DNA from: Pseudomonas sp. S09G 359
Lineage (GTDB): Bacteria; Pseudomonadota; Gammaproteobacteria; Pseudomonadales; Pseudomonadaceae
Assembly (NCBI RefSeq): GCF_002843605.1
Contig: NZ_CP025263.1
Location: 6,189,501 to 6,253,500 of the forward strand
Reading direction: 5' to 3'
DNA: 64,000 nucleotides
Below, piece by piece: positions 54,450 through 62,322 of this stretch. The translations under genes and the position numbers were made by a program. The notes under the pieces were generated by a model. It saw nothing but the letters and a program-made list of their open reading frames with translations. It ran no database searches and was not told the DNA's origin. How positions within the stretch are numbered: the stretch's first letter is position 1; each line of letters starts with the position of its first letter.

Positions 54450-55703
54450 TCAGCGATAAACCGGGAAATCAGCGCACAGGGCAGATACGTGTTTGGCCAC
54501 GTTGGCCTCGACGTCGGCATCGCCGAGGTTGTCGAGGATGTCGCAGATCCAGCCGGCCAACTCGACGCACTGCGCCACTTTGAAACCACGCGTGGTCACC
54601 GCCGGGGTGCCGATGCGCAGGCCCGAGGTCACGAACGGCGACTGCGGGTCATTCGGCACAGCGTTCTTGTTGACGGTGATGTGGGCGCGACCGAGGGCGG
54701 CGTCCGCCTCTTTGCCGGTGAGGCCCTGACGGATCAGGCTGACCAGGAACAGGTGGTTATCAGTGCCGCCGGACACTACATCGTAGCCGCGCTTGATAAA
54801 CACGCTGGCCATGGCCTGGGCGTTGTCGATCACCTGTTGCTGGTAGACCTTGAAGCCAGGCTCCTGGGCTTCCTTGAAGCACACGGCCTTGCCGGCGATG
54901 ACGTGCATCAGCGGGCCGCCCTGGGCGCCGGGGAATACCGCTGCGTTGAGTTTCTTTTCAATTTCTTCGTTGGACTTGGCCAGGATCAGGCCGCCACGTG
55001 GACCGCGCAGGGTCTTGTGGGTGGTGGTGGTGACCACATCGGCGTAAGGCAGCGGGTTCGGGTACAGGCCGGCGGCAACCAGGCCGGCGACGTGGGCCAT
55101 GTCGACGAACAGCAGCGCGCCCACCTTGTCGGCGATCGCACGGAAACGTGGGAAATCCAGGGTCTTGGAGTAGGCAGAAAAACCGGCCACGACCATTTTC
55201 GGCTGGTGTTCCACGGCCAGGCGCTCGACTTCGTCGTAGTCGATCAGGCCGGTGTCGGTGTTGATGCCGTACTGTACGGCGTTGTACAGCTTGCCCGAAG
55301 ACGACACTTTGGCGCCGTGGGTCAGGTGGCCGCCGTGGGCCAGACTCATGCCCAGGATGGTGTCGCCGGCTTGCAGCAGGGCCAGGTACACGGCGCTGTT
55401 GGCGGAGGAACCGGAGTGTGGCTGCACGTTGGCGTAATCGGCGCCGAACAGTTGCTTGGCGCGTTCGATGGCCAGCGCCTCGACCTTATCCACGTGCTCG
55501 CAGCCGCCGTAGTAGCGCTTGCCCGGGTAGCCTTCGGCGTATTTGTTGGTGAGGCCGCTGCCTTGGGCTTCCATCACGCGCTTGCTGGTGTAGTTCTCTG
55601 ACGCGATCAGCTCGATATGATCTTCCTGACGCTGCTCCTCGGCATTCATGGCCGCCAGCAGTGCGTCGTCATATCCCTGAATCTGGTCTTGTTTGCTGAA
55701 CAT
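54450..55703 (-). CDS. glyA: Serine hydroxymethyltransferase
   Basis: The 417-residue PLP enzyme interconverts serine and glycine with THF. The PLP lysine is in [15 protein letters not shown] and the family start [20 protein letters not shown] is present. It begins the leftward glyA-soxBDAG series, 22 nt before soxB. In this context it turns sarcosine-derived glycine and methylene-THF into serine. Pseudomonads usually carry further glyA copies. Confidence 0.96.
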   Translation of the reverse strand: MFSKQDQIQGYDDALLAAMNAEEQRQEDHIELIASENYTSKRVMEAQGSGLTNKYAEGYPGKRYYGGCEHVDKVEALAIERAKQLFGADYANVQPHSGSSANSAVYLALLQAGDTILGMSLAHGGHLTHGAKVSSSGKLYNAVQYGINTDTGLIDYDEVERLAVEHQPKMVVAGFSAYSKTLDFPRFRAIADKVGALLFVDMAHVAGLVAAGLYPNPLPYADVVTTTTHKTLRGPRGGLILAKSNEEIEKKLNAAVFPGAQGGPLMHVIAGKAVCFKEAQEPGFKVYQQQVIDNAQAMASVFIKRGYDVVSGGTDNHLFLVSLIRQGLTGKEADAALGRAHITVNKNAVPNDPQSPFVTSGLRIGTPAVTTRGFKVAQCVELAGWICDILDNLGDADVEANVAKHVSALCADFPVYR

Positions 55704-55842
55704 CGCGTCTCTCCCAGCCTTTCGTATTGTTAAGGCCCGTGCAGAGCCCTTTGATGCGATGGTAGGGCTGGCGCCAGCAGGTCAAATGCCTACGGACGCC
55801 ACGCAAAGGTGCGTTTACGACATGACGGCAACTACACCGATT

Positions 55843-55950
55843 AAATGTGGGAGGGGGCTCGCCCCCGATAGCGGTGGATCAGCTTGCACCTAGGCTGGCT
55901 GACACTCCGCAATCGGGGGCAAGTCGAACCGTCGCACCGCCCCTCCCACA
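55843..55950. repeat. REP pair with one insert-bearing unit
   Basis: A normal GTGGGAGGGGGCTCGCCCCC unit faces an inverted unit with the 16-nt insert in the form TCGAACCGTCGCACCG. It occupies the gap between glyA and the TraX-like gene. Confidence 0.8.
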
Positions 55951-55954
55951 AGGG

Positions 55955-56683
55955 TTAGGCGATGATCTGACGGACGAGTAGGAGCAGCAGGAAATGCAGG
56001 GGATAGAGTACATACGCCCAGCGACGCATGGCGGGCGGCGAGACGTTTTGAGCATGTCGCAATAAGACCAAGCCGGCCAAAGGCGCGATCAGGCAGGCGG
56101 CCAACCCGGTCAGTGCCACGGTTGAGCCGCTGTTGAGCAAAATCTGCCATTGATTCGCCGCCACGCAGACCAACCCCGGCAACACGCTGAAATACCATGG
56201 CCGACGGAACACCAGCAGCAGCGCCAACGGCAGCAATACACCAAAAAAACCAAACATGAGCTGTGTGGAAAACACCGCCGCTACGCCGAGGGCGATCAGC
56301 GCCAATCCTCGATCAATAACCGCCTTCTGCTGCCATCCTCGGACAACCAGCAGACCCAGCGCCAAGGTCGGCAACACGTTCAACGTATCGGCATCCTCGA
56401 TAAACAGCCGATACGGCACTTCGCTGATCACACTGAACAGCAGCAGCCAGCCCAGGTAGCGCCATTGGCCGGTTACCGGGGCTTTTCGCACCCGATGCAG
56501 GTTCGCCGCAATCGCCAGGCAAAACCACGGGAACGCCAGGCGCCCCGGCACGTACAGACCATCCAGACTCAAGCCCACATAACGCAGGTGATCCAGCACC
56601 ATGCTCAGCAGGGCCAGCCACTTGAGCAGATCCAAGGCGCCATCACGGACGCGTCTTACAGGCGTGGTTTGAGTACCGTGCAT
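55955..56683 (-). CDS. TraX-family integral membrane protein
   Basis: The 242-residue protein has about seven hydrophobic helices and the TraX-family start ALDLLKWLALLSMVLDHLRY. F-plasmid TraX N-acetylates pilin, but chromosomal relatives are unlinked to conjugation, and the family belongs to the broad membrane acyltransferase group. It sits between glyA and ltaE, as does a hypothetical gene in the P. aeruginosa cluster. No pathway role can be assigned. Confidence 0.82.
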   Translation of the reverse strand: MHGTQTTPVRRVRDGALDLLKWLALLSMVLDHLRYVGLSLDGLYVPGRLAFPWFCLAIAANLHRVRKAPVTGQWRYLGWLLLFSVISEVPYRLFIEDADTLNVLPTLALGLLVVRGWQQKAVIDRGLALIALGVAAVFSTQLMFGFFGVLLPLALLLVFRRPWYFSVLPGLVCVAANQWQILLNSGSTVALTGLAACLIAPLAGLVLLRHAQNVSPPAMRRWAYVLYPLHFLLLLLVRQIIA

Positions 56684-56773
56684 AATTCCCCAGTGACTTT
56701 GCGTTTACAGAGCGTGCGCACCCGCGACAATCTTGGTTACAGTGCGCACCAACATCGACCACAGGAATGGGCC

Positions 56774-57814
56774 ATGACCGACAAGAGCCAACAATTCGCC
56801 AGTGACAACTATTCCGGCATCTGCCCGGAAGCCTGGGCCGCCATGGAACAAGCCAACCAGGGCCATCAACGCGCTTACGGCGATGATGAATGGACCCACC
56901 GCGCCGCCGACGGTTTCCGCAACTTGTTCGAAACCGACTGCGAAGTGTTCTTCGCCTTCAACGGTACGGCCGCCAACTCCCTGGCGCTGTCCTCGCTGTG
57001 CCAGAGCTACCATAGCGTGATTTGCTCGGAAACCGCCCACGTCGAAACCGACGAATGCGGCGCGCCGGAGTTTTTCTCCAACGGCTCCAAACTGCTCACC
57101 GCGCGCACCGAAAACGGCAAGCTGACCCCAGAGTCGATCCGCGAGATCGCCCTCAAGCGCCAGGACATACACTATCCAAAGCCGCGCGTGGTGACCCTGA
57201 CCCAGGCCACCGAAGTCGGCAGCGTGTACACCCCGGAAGAAATCCGCGCCATCAGCGTCACCTGCAAGGAACTGGGGCTGAACCTGCACATGGACGGCGC
57301 GCGCTTCTCCAACGCCTGCGCATTCCTCGGCTGCTCGCCGGCCGACCTGACCTGGAAAGCCGGCGTGGATGTGCTGTGCTTTGGCGGCACCAAGAACGGC
57401 ATGGCCGTGGGTGAGGCGATCCTGTTCTTCAACCACAAGCTGGCCGAAGACTTCGACTACCGCTGCAAACAGGCCGGGCAACTGGCCTCGAAGATGCGCT
57501 TCCTATCCGCACCGTGGGTAGGCCTGTTGGAAAACGACGCCTGGCTCAAACACGCCCGCCACGCCAACAGCTGCGCGCAATTGCTCAGCAGCCTGGTGGC
57601 GGATATTCCTGGCGTGGAGCTGATGTTCCCGGTGCAGGCCAACGGCGTGTTCCTGCAACTCTCGGAGCCGGCAATTGCCGCACTGACAGCCAAGGGCTGG
57701 CGGTTCTACACCTTCATCGGCAAGGGTGGCGCGCGCTTCATGTGTGCGTGGGATACCGAGGAAGAGCGCGTAAGAGAATTAGCCGCAGATATACGGGAAG
57801 TGATGAACGCTTAA
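56774..57814 (+). CDS. ltaE: Low-specificity L-threonine aldolase
   Basis: The 346-residue PLP enzyme cleaves threonine and allo-threonine to glycine and acetaldehyde. The PLP lysine is in VLCFGGTKNGMAVGEAILFF; also visible are FAFNGTAANSLALSSLCQSY and LHMDGARFSNACAFLG. I start at ATG 56774 (MTDKSQQFASDNYSG) with AGGA upstream. The frame is open far upstream (to 56150) only as a shadow of the TraX-like gene. Its glycine joins the pool made by SoxBDAG. Confidence 0.94.
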   Translation: MTDKSQQFASDNYSGICPEAWAAMEQANQGHQRAYGDDEWTHRAADGFRNLFETDCEVFFAFNGTAANSLALSSLCQSYHSVICSETAHVETDECGAPEFFSNGSKLLTARTENGKLTPESIREIALKRQDIHYPKPRVVTLTQATEVGSVYTPEEIRAISVTCKELGLNLHMDGARFSNACAFLGCSPADLTWKAGVDVLCFGGTKNGMAVGEAILFFNHKLAEDFDYRCKQAGQLASKMRFLSAPWVGLLENDAWLKHARHANSCAQLLSSLVADIPGVELMFPVQANGVFLQLSEPAIAALTAKGWRFYTFIGKGGARFMCAWDTEEERVRELAADIREVMNA

Positions 57815-57913
57815 TGTAGTCATTCGGCCCCCGTGCGATGGCCAAATGCCGAGACTGTTTTTTGATATTTCTGACAGTGTCGCACCTGAATTTCTTTGAC
57901 TAGCCTCTTGGAA

Positions 57914-57952
57914 CCCGGAAGGAAAGCGCCGATACATCGGCCACCTTCCGGG
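57914..57952 (+). other. Nested perfect hairpin
   Basis: Outer arms CCCGGAAGG and CCTTCCGGG (9 bp) enclose inner arms GCCGAT-AC-ATCGGC (6 bp). It lies 57-95 nt before the ATG of the 66-residue ORF. Confidence 0.65.
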
Positions 57953-57963
57953 ACTACCTGCCT

Positions 57964-57977
57964 GCCGAACATTCGGC
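57964..57977 (+). other. Second short perfect hairpin in the same leader
   Basis: GCCGAA-CA-TTCGGC follows the nested hairpin by 11 nt and shares its GCCGA/TCGGC theme. Confidence 0.55.
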
Positions 57978-58008
57978 CGGAAACGGAAATCCAGCAGAGG
58001 GCTACACC

Positions 58009-58209
58009 ATGGAAAACCAACTCTACCTCAACCACTCGCACGGCGAAGGCGCCATCACCACCACGGTCATTGACTGGGATGAGTTCAGGAAGTGCGTCAA
58101 CGTCGGCGACACTATCCAAGAGCAAACGCGGACCCTGAGGGTCACCGACAAAGTCTATGAACTGACAGGCTCCGGCCAGCACTTTGTGGTGCACGTCTAC
58201 GCCCAGTAA
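58009..58209 (+). CDS. 66-residue hypothetical protein
   Basis: The ORF MENQLYLNHSHGEGAITTTV ... HFVVHVYAQ has no signal peptide, membrane helix or known motif; predicted beta-rich with balanced charge. AGAGGG stands 9 nt before the ATG. Upstream are two perfect hairpins, and a 12-bp terminator follows, so the gene is an independent transcription unit between ltaE and the converging gbcB. I do not recognise a family. Confidence 0.65.
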   Translation: MENQLYLNHSHGEGAITTTVIDWDEFRKCVNVGDTIQEQTRTLRVTDKVYELTGSGQHFVVHVYAQ

Positions 58210-58225
58210 CCGTTAACCCCTAAGG

Positions 58226-58258
58226 CCCGCGTCGAAGCTTCATGACCTTCGACGCGGG
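58226..58258. terminator. Terminator between the 66-residue gene and gbcB
   Basis: CCCGCGTCGAAG-N9-CTTCGACGCGGG is a perfect 12-bp stem six nt from the gbcB stop and 17 nt after the small ORF. U-tracts are weak on both sides. Confidence 0.75.
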
Positions 58259-58264
58259 ATCGAT

Positions 58265-59365
58265 TCAAAACTCAATCCGCACATCACCCTTTGGCACACT
58301 GCAGCACGACAAGATATAACCCTCGGCCTCGTCGTCCTCGGTAATCCCGCCGTTGTGGTCCATCTCGACTTCCCCGCCCAGCTTCAACACCTTGCACGTC
58401 CCGCAAATGCCCATGCCGCACGCCTTGGGAATCAGCAAACCAAGCTTGGCCGCCGCCGCGTGCACGGTTTCACCCGGGGCCACACGAATGCTTTTGCCGG
58501 ACGAGATAAATTCGACTTGATGCAGGTCCGCCAGATCGACTTCCGGCGCATCCGCTGCGATTTCTGCCTGTTCCACCGCATCGGCACGGGCTTCCGGCGG
58601 CGTGGCGCCGAAGGATTCTTCGTGGTACCGCGACATGTCGAAACCGGCCACTTCCAGCAGGCGCTTGACGGCATTCATGTACGGCGTAGGGCCGCAGCAA
58701 AACACTTCGCGCTCAAGGAAGTCAGGCACCATCAATTCCAGCATCTTGTGGTTCAAGTAGCCGCGATAACCGGCCCAGGGTTCACCCAGGCCATGCTTCT
58801 CACAGATCAGGTGCAGGCTGAAGTTGTCGATCCGCGACGCCATGTGCTCCAGCTCGCGGTGGTAGATGATGTCTTTGGGCGAGCGGGCGCTGTGGATAAA
58901 CGTCATGTCGACATTGGCGTTGGTGTCGTAGAACCAGCGCGCCATGGACATCACCGGCGTAATCCCCACGCCGCCGCTGAGGTACAGCACTTTTGGGCTG
59001 GGGAAGTCGATGGCATTGAACAGCCCGACCGGCCCGTGCACCGCCAGCTCCTGGCCCTCGTGCAAGGTATCGTGCAACCAGTTGGAAACCTTGCCGCCCG
59101 GCACGCGCTTGATGGTCACCGAAAAGCTGTACGGCACCGACGGTGAACTGGAAATCGTGTAGGAGCGCATGATCGGCTGCCCTTCGATCTCCAGCTCCAG
59201 GGTGACGAATTGCCCCGGCTTGAAAAAGAACAGGATCGGCTGGTCGGCCATGAAGCAAAAGGTGCGCACGTCCCAGGTTTCCTGGATGACTTTGACGCAA
59301 CGGACAATGTGCCGACCATTGGCCCAGGTCTGGGTGGTTACCGGGTTCAGGAAGCTGTTGGACAT
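58265..59365 (-). CDS. gbcB: GbcB, glycine betaine demethylase reductase component
   Basis: The 366-residue protein has a ferredoxin-reductase module with flavin motif RSYTISSSPS and NAD-binding LYLSGGVGITPVMSMARWFY. A C-terminal plant-type 2Fe-2S domain follows (CGMGICGTCKVLKLGG, final Cys in YILSCCS). It passes electrons to the Rieske oxygenase GbcA. I start at ATG 59365 (MSNSFLNPVTTQTW) with GGAG upstream. It is divergent from gbcA. Confidence 0.94.
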   Translation of the reverse strand: MSNSFLNPVTTQTWANGRHIVRCVKVIQETWDVRTFCFMADQPILFFFKPGQFVTLELEIEGQPIMRSYTISSSPSVPYSFSVTIKRVPGGKVSNWLHDTLHEGQELAVHGPVGLFNAIDFPSPKVLYLSGGVGITPVMSMARWFYDTNANVDMTFIHSARSPKDIIYHRELEHMASRIDNFSLHLICEKHGLGEPWAGYRGYLNHKMLELMVPDFLEREVFCCGPTPYMNAVKRLLEVAGFDMSRYHEESFGATPPEARADAVEQAEIAADAPEVDLADLHQVEFISSGKSIRVAPGETVHAAAAKLGLLIPKACGMGICGTCKVLKLGGEVEMDHNGGITEDDEAEGYILSCCSVPKGDVRIEF

Positions 59366-59410
59366 GCTGACTCTCCACTGCCGATGTTCGGCTTTATGGT
59401 GGCGATTCTG

Positions 59411-59428
59411 CGTAACGCCGGAACCGCC
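59411..59428. promoter_or_regulatory. Repeat 1 in the gbcB-gbcA gap
   Basis: CGTAACGCCGGAACCGCC is nearly repeated in the same orientation at 59536-59552. Paired direct repeats between divergent genes suggest binding by an activator; GbdR, the AraC-type activator of this pathway, is the obvious candidate. Confidence 0.35.
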
Positions 59429-59535
59429 CATTTACCTATCTGCGACATTCACATACTTATCGCGACCAGCCCCCAGGCACCTAGGGTTGCGCGTCGGGAT
59501 CAGAGTGGGCCATGTCGCTAATGGATAAGGTTCGA

Positions 59536-59552
59536 CGCAACGCCGGCCCCAC
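59536..59552. promoter_or_regulatory. Repeat 2 in the gbcB-gbcA gap
   Basis: CGCAACGCCGGCCCCAC shares CG-AACGCCGG with repeat 1, 125 nt away, and is 98 nt before the gbcA start. Confidence 0.35.
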
Positions 59553-59649
59553 ACTCGCTTCCAACAACAACGCTTTCTTTACGCCTTGCATAGCATCAAC
59601 CGTAGCCACTATTCGCCGGCCACACAGAATGGCCATGAGGACACACACG

Positions 59650-60945
59650 ATGGACGTCACCGCAACCTTAAGCTTGGGCGATCCGCTGGAACCCGCACGC
59701 AAGGCCACCGCGCAAATGCTGCAAGAACGCGAGCGCACCTTTTCGCTGCCGCAGCCGTTCTACTCTGATGAGCGGTTGTTTGATATCGACATGCAGGAGA
59801 TCTTCCAGAAAGAGTGGTTGATTGCCGGCATGACCTGCGAAATCCCGGCCAAGGGCAACTACCTGACCCTGCAAATCGGCAAGAACCCGATCATCGTGAT
59901 CCGCGGCGCCGAGGGCGTGGTGCATGCGTTCCACAACGTGTGCCGGCACCGTGGTTCGCGCTTGTGCACCAGCGACAAAGGCAAGGTCGCCAAACTGGTC
60001 TGCCACTACCACCAGTGGACCTACGAACTGGACGGCCGCCTGCTGTTCGCCGGCACCGAGATGGGCGCCGACTTCGACATGAAGCAATACGGCCTCAAAC
60101 CCGTGAACGTGAAAACAGCTGGCGGCTATATCTTCATCAGCCTGGCCGAGAACCCGCCGGCCATCGATGACTTCCTGTCGACGCTGAACCACTACATGGA
60201 ACCCTACGACATGGAGAACACCAAGGTGGCGATTACCACCACCTTGATGGAAAAAGCCAACTGGAAGCTGGTGCTGGAAAACAACCGCGAGTGCTACCAC
60301 TGCAACGCGTCGCACCCGGAACTGTTGAAAACCCTGCTGGAATGGGACGACGTGACCGACCCGCGCGCCGACCAGGCCTTCAAGGACCACGTGGCCGCCT
60401 CCGCCGCCGCCTGGGATGCCGAGAAGATCCCTTACGCCCACGCCAGCTTCGGCCTGCGTAACCGCATCGTGCGCATGCCGCTGCTCAAGGGCACCGTGTC
60501 GATGACCCTGGATGGCAAACAGGGCTGCGCCAAGCTGATGGGCCGCATCAAGAACCCGGACCTGGGCTCGATGCGCATCCTGCACCTGCCGCACTCGTGG
60601 AACCACTGCATGGGCGACCACATCATCGTGTTCACCGTGTGGCCGATCAGCGCCCAGGAAACCATGGTCACCACCAAGTGGCTGGTGCACAAGGACGCCG
60701 TGGAAGGCGTGGACTACGACGTGGAGCGCATGCGCCAGGTGTGGGACGCCACCAACGACCAGGACCGTCGCCTGGCCGAAGAAAACCAGCGCGGCATCAA
60801 CTCCACCGCCTACCAACCCGGCCCGTACTCCAAGACTTATGAGTTTGGTGTGGTTAACTTTGTGGATTGGTACAGCGAGCGTCTGTTGAACAACCTGGGC
60901 GCGGCACCCGCGCCTTACCTCAAGGGTGTGGCGGCACACGAGTAA
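59650..60945 (+). CDS. gbcA: GbcA, glycine betaine demethylase oxygenase component
   Basis: The 431-residue Rieske non-haem-iron oxygenase has cluster ligands in VCRHRGSRLC and CHYHQWTY (C-x-H ... C-x2-H) and a catalytic domain with ENNRECYHCNASHPELLKTL providing iron ligands. With GbcB it removes one methyl from glycine betaine as formaldehyde, giving dimethylglycine. I use ATG 59650 (MDVTATLSLGDPL), since the upstream in-frame extension to 59512 lies in the regulatory gap. Confidence 0.95.
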   Translation: MDVTATLSLGDPLEPARKATAQMLQERERTFSLPQPFYSDERLFDIDMQEIFQKEWLIAGMTCEIPAKGNYLTLQIGKNPIIVIRGAEGVVHAFHNVCRHRGSRLCTSDKGKVAKLVCHYHQWTYELDGRLLFAGTEMGADFDMKQYGLKPVNVKTAGGYIFISLAENPPAIDDFLSTLNHYMEPYDMENTKVAITTTLMEKANWKLVLENNRECYHCNASHPELLKTLLEWDDVTDPRADQAFKDHVAASAAAWDAEKIPYAHASFGLRNRIVRMPLLKGTVSMTLDGKQGCAKLMGRIKNPDLGSMRILHLPHSWNHCMGDHIIVFTVWPISAQETMVTTKWLVHKDAVEGVDYDVERMRQVWDATNDQDRRLAEENQRGINSTAYQPGPYSKTYEFGVVNFVDWYSERLLNNLGAAPAPYLKGVAAHE

Positions 60946-61030
60946 TGCTCTGATTGTCAGGGTTCCGGACTGTACAAAAAACAGCCAGAACCCTGACAAC
61001 CCCCATCTGCCCTGCCTTCCAGCCATTGCC

Positions 61031-61430
61031 CAACAACTTATCCACAGAGCCACCCACAGCAATTGTGGGCAACTGATGCTTTTTCCCAAAATAAACCGAA
61101 GAAAATCCGTGACTTATTCAAAGCCAGGGGTTTTATCCTCTATTGGTTGTTTTTTGATCTAAAGTCTGTAGGCCACGTTTTGTATGGGCTGTAGAGGAAC
61201 GCAAACACCTTATCCACAGAAGCGCCAACAGACTTTGGGGGCAACTTTGGGGTGTCTGTGGAAAACTGCGTGCAGGTTAGTGAAACTGGGGGTTTCAGAG
61301 GGATTTGGAGGGGAAAAGCCAGGATTGATCATTTTTTAAACAGAACTCTACACGCCTTTAACTACGTGGCTTGCAGCAGATAGCAAACATCTTATCCACA
61401 CGCAGGCTAACAGGCATTGTGGGTAAACCG
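61031..61430. repeat. Three imperfect ~40-bp repeats each with a DnaA box
   Basis: Perfect TTATCCACA boxes at 61038-61046, 61210-61218 and 61392-61400 each sit in a related unit: CTTATCCACA, then an AACAG/ACAGC-like stretch, then TTGTGGGCAAC-like, at 172- and 182-nt spacing. AT-rich DNA lies between units 1 and 2 (61078-61160). The whole gap 60946-61445 has no coding signal. Confidence 0.65.
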
Positions 61431-61445
61431 GCAGCACTACAAAAC

Positions 61446-61539
61446 AATGTGGGAGGGGGCTTGCCCCCGATTAGGGAGTGTCAGTTGATACAGCCTTGAC
61501 TGACCCACCGCTATCGGGGGCAAGCCCCCTCCCACATTT
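61446..61539. repeat. REP pair before etfB
   Basis: GTGGGAGGGGGCTTGCCCCC and GGGGGCAAGCCCCCTCCCAC are inverted around a spacer with AGTGTCAGT/ACTGACCCAC-like arms, ending 2 nt before the etfB stop. Confidence 0.85.
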
Positions 61540-61541
61540 GT

Positions 61542-62312
61542 TTAGCGTACGACGCCTTCTTCGATGAGCAGCTTGAGAATAGCGTCCGCGCCGGCTTCCG
61601 GGCTTAGGCCCTTAAGCACCTGCCCGCCCCCCCCACTAGCCTTGGCCGTAGCCGCCTTCATACGGTCCGCGCCGCTCTTGGCCTTGATCACCTTGAGCCG
61701 CTTGGGCCGCGGCTTGGCCGGCTGCAGCACTGCGCCTGTGAATAACTCGTCTTCCTCAACCTCGACCTCATGGGCCGCCAGCTCGCCGCGTTGCGCCGGG
61801 CCATAGGCGCTTTGCCGAGGCTTGGGTGCGGCGTTATCCACAGTGGCCAGAAACGGCAGGCGCACTTTCAAGCGCCGCCGCTGGCCACGGGGCAAGGCTT
61901 GCAGGACATGGGCCACGCCGCCGTCGATGGACTCTACCTGCGCCAGGCCCACAATCAGCGGCCAGCCCAATTGCTCGGCCAGCAGGAACGGCAGCATGCC
62001 CGAACCTTCGCCGGTTTCCGCCTGGCTGCCGGTGAGCACCACCTGGGCACCCGCGTCACGCAAATAGTCACTGAGCACCGGCAGCGCGTCGGCGCCGGCG
62101 GGCTGCTCCAGCACCTGCAACTGTGGCAAGCCCATGCCCAGGTAGCTGCGCAAGGTCGGTTCGTGGATATTGCCAGCGTGCAGCACCTGCAACTTATCCC
62201 CAGCCATTTGCAGACCCAACTCGACGGCGCGCGCGTCCTGCTCGGCGCGGCGTGGACGGCCGGAGGTCGGGTGGGCGCCGATGGATACCAGGCTGATTAC
62301 ATTCGTGGTCAT
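61542..62312 (-). CDS. etfB: Electron transfer flavoprotein beta subunit (dimethylglycine route)
   Basis: The 256-residue protein has an ETF-beta fold with NVISLVSIGAHPTSGRPRRA and LPRGQRRRLKVRLPFLATVD. With EtfA it accepts electrons from the DgcAB dimethylglycine dehydrogenase in the P. aeruginosa counterpart cluster. It is a paralogue of the general fatty-acid ETF. The C-terminal extension is Lys/Arg-rich and crosses a run of eight G (plus-strand C 61627-61634). ATG 62312 follows AAGGA and overlaps nothing; it is 10 nt after etfA. Confidence 0.88.
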   Translation of the reverse strand: MTTNVISLVSIGAHPTSGRPRRAEQDARAVELGLQMAGDKLQVLHAGNIHEPTLRSYLGMGLPQLQVLEQPAGADALPVLSDYLRDAGAQVVLTGSQAETGEGSGMLPFLLAEQLGWPLIVGLAQVESIDGGVAHVLQALPRGQRRRLKVRLPFLATVDNAAPKPRQSAYGPAQRGELAAHEVEVEEDELFTGAVLQPAKPRPKRLKVIKAKSGADRMKAATAKASGGGGQVLKGLSPEAGADAILKLLIEEGVVR

Positions 62313-62322
62313 GACCATATCC

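Noticed and set aside
2906..61539. Dispersed GGGGGCTTGCCCCC and GCGGGCTTGCTCGCG repeats as CRISPR or IS ends
   Set aside because: They are isolated or paired palindromes without regular spacing, spacers or transposase genes, and fit REP elements.
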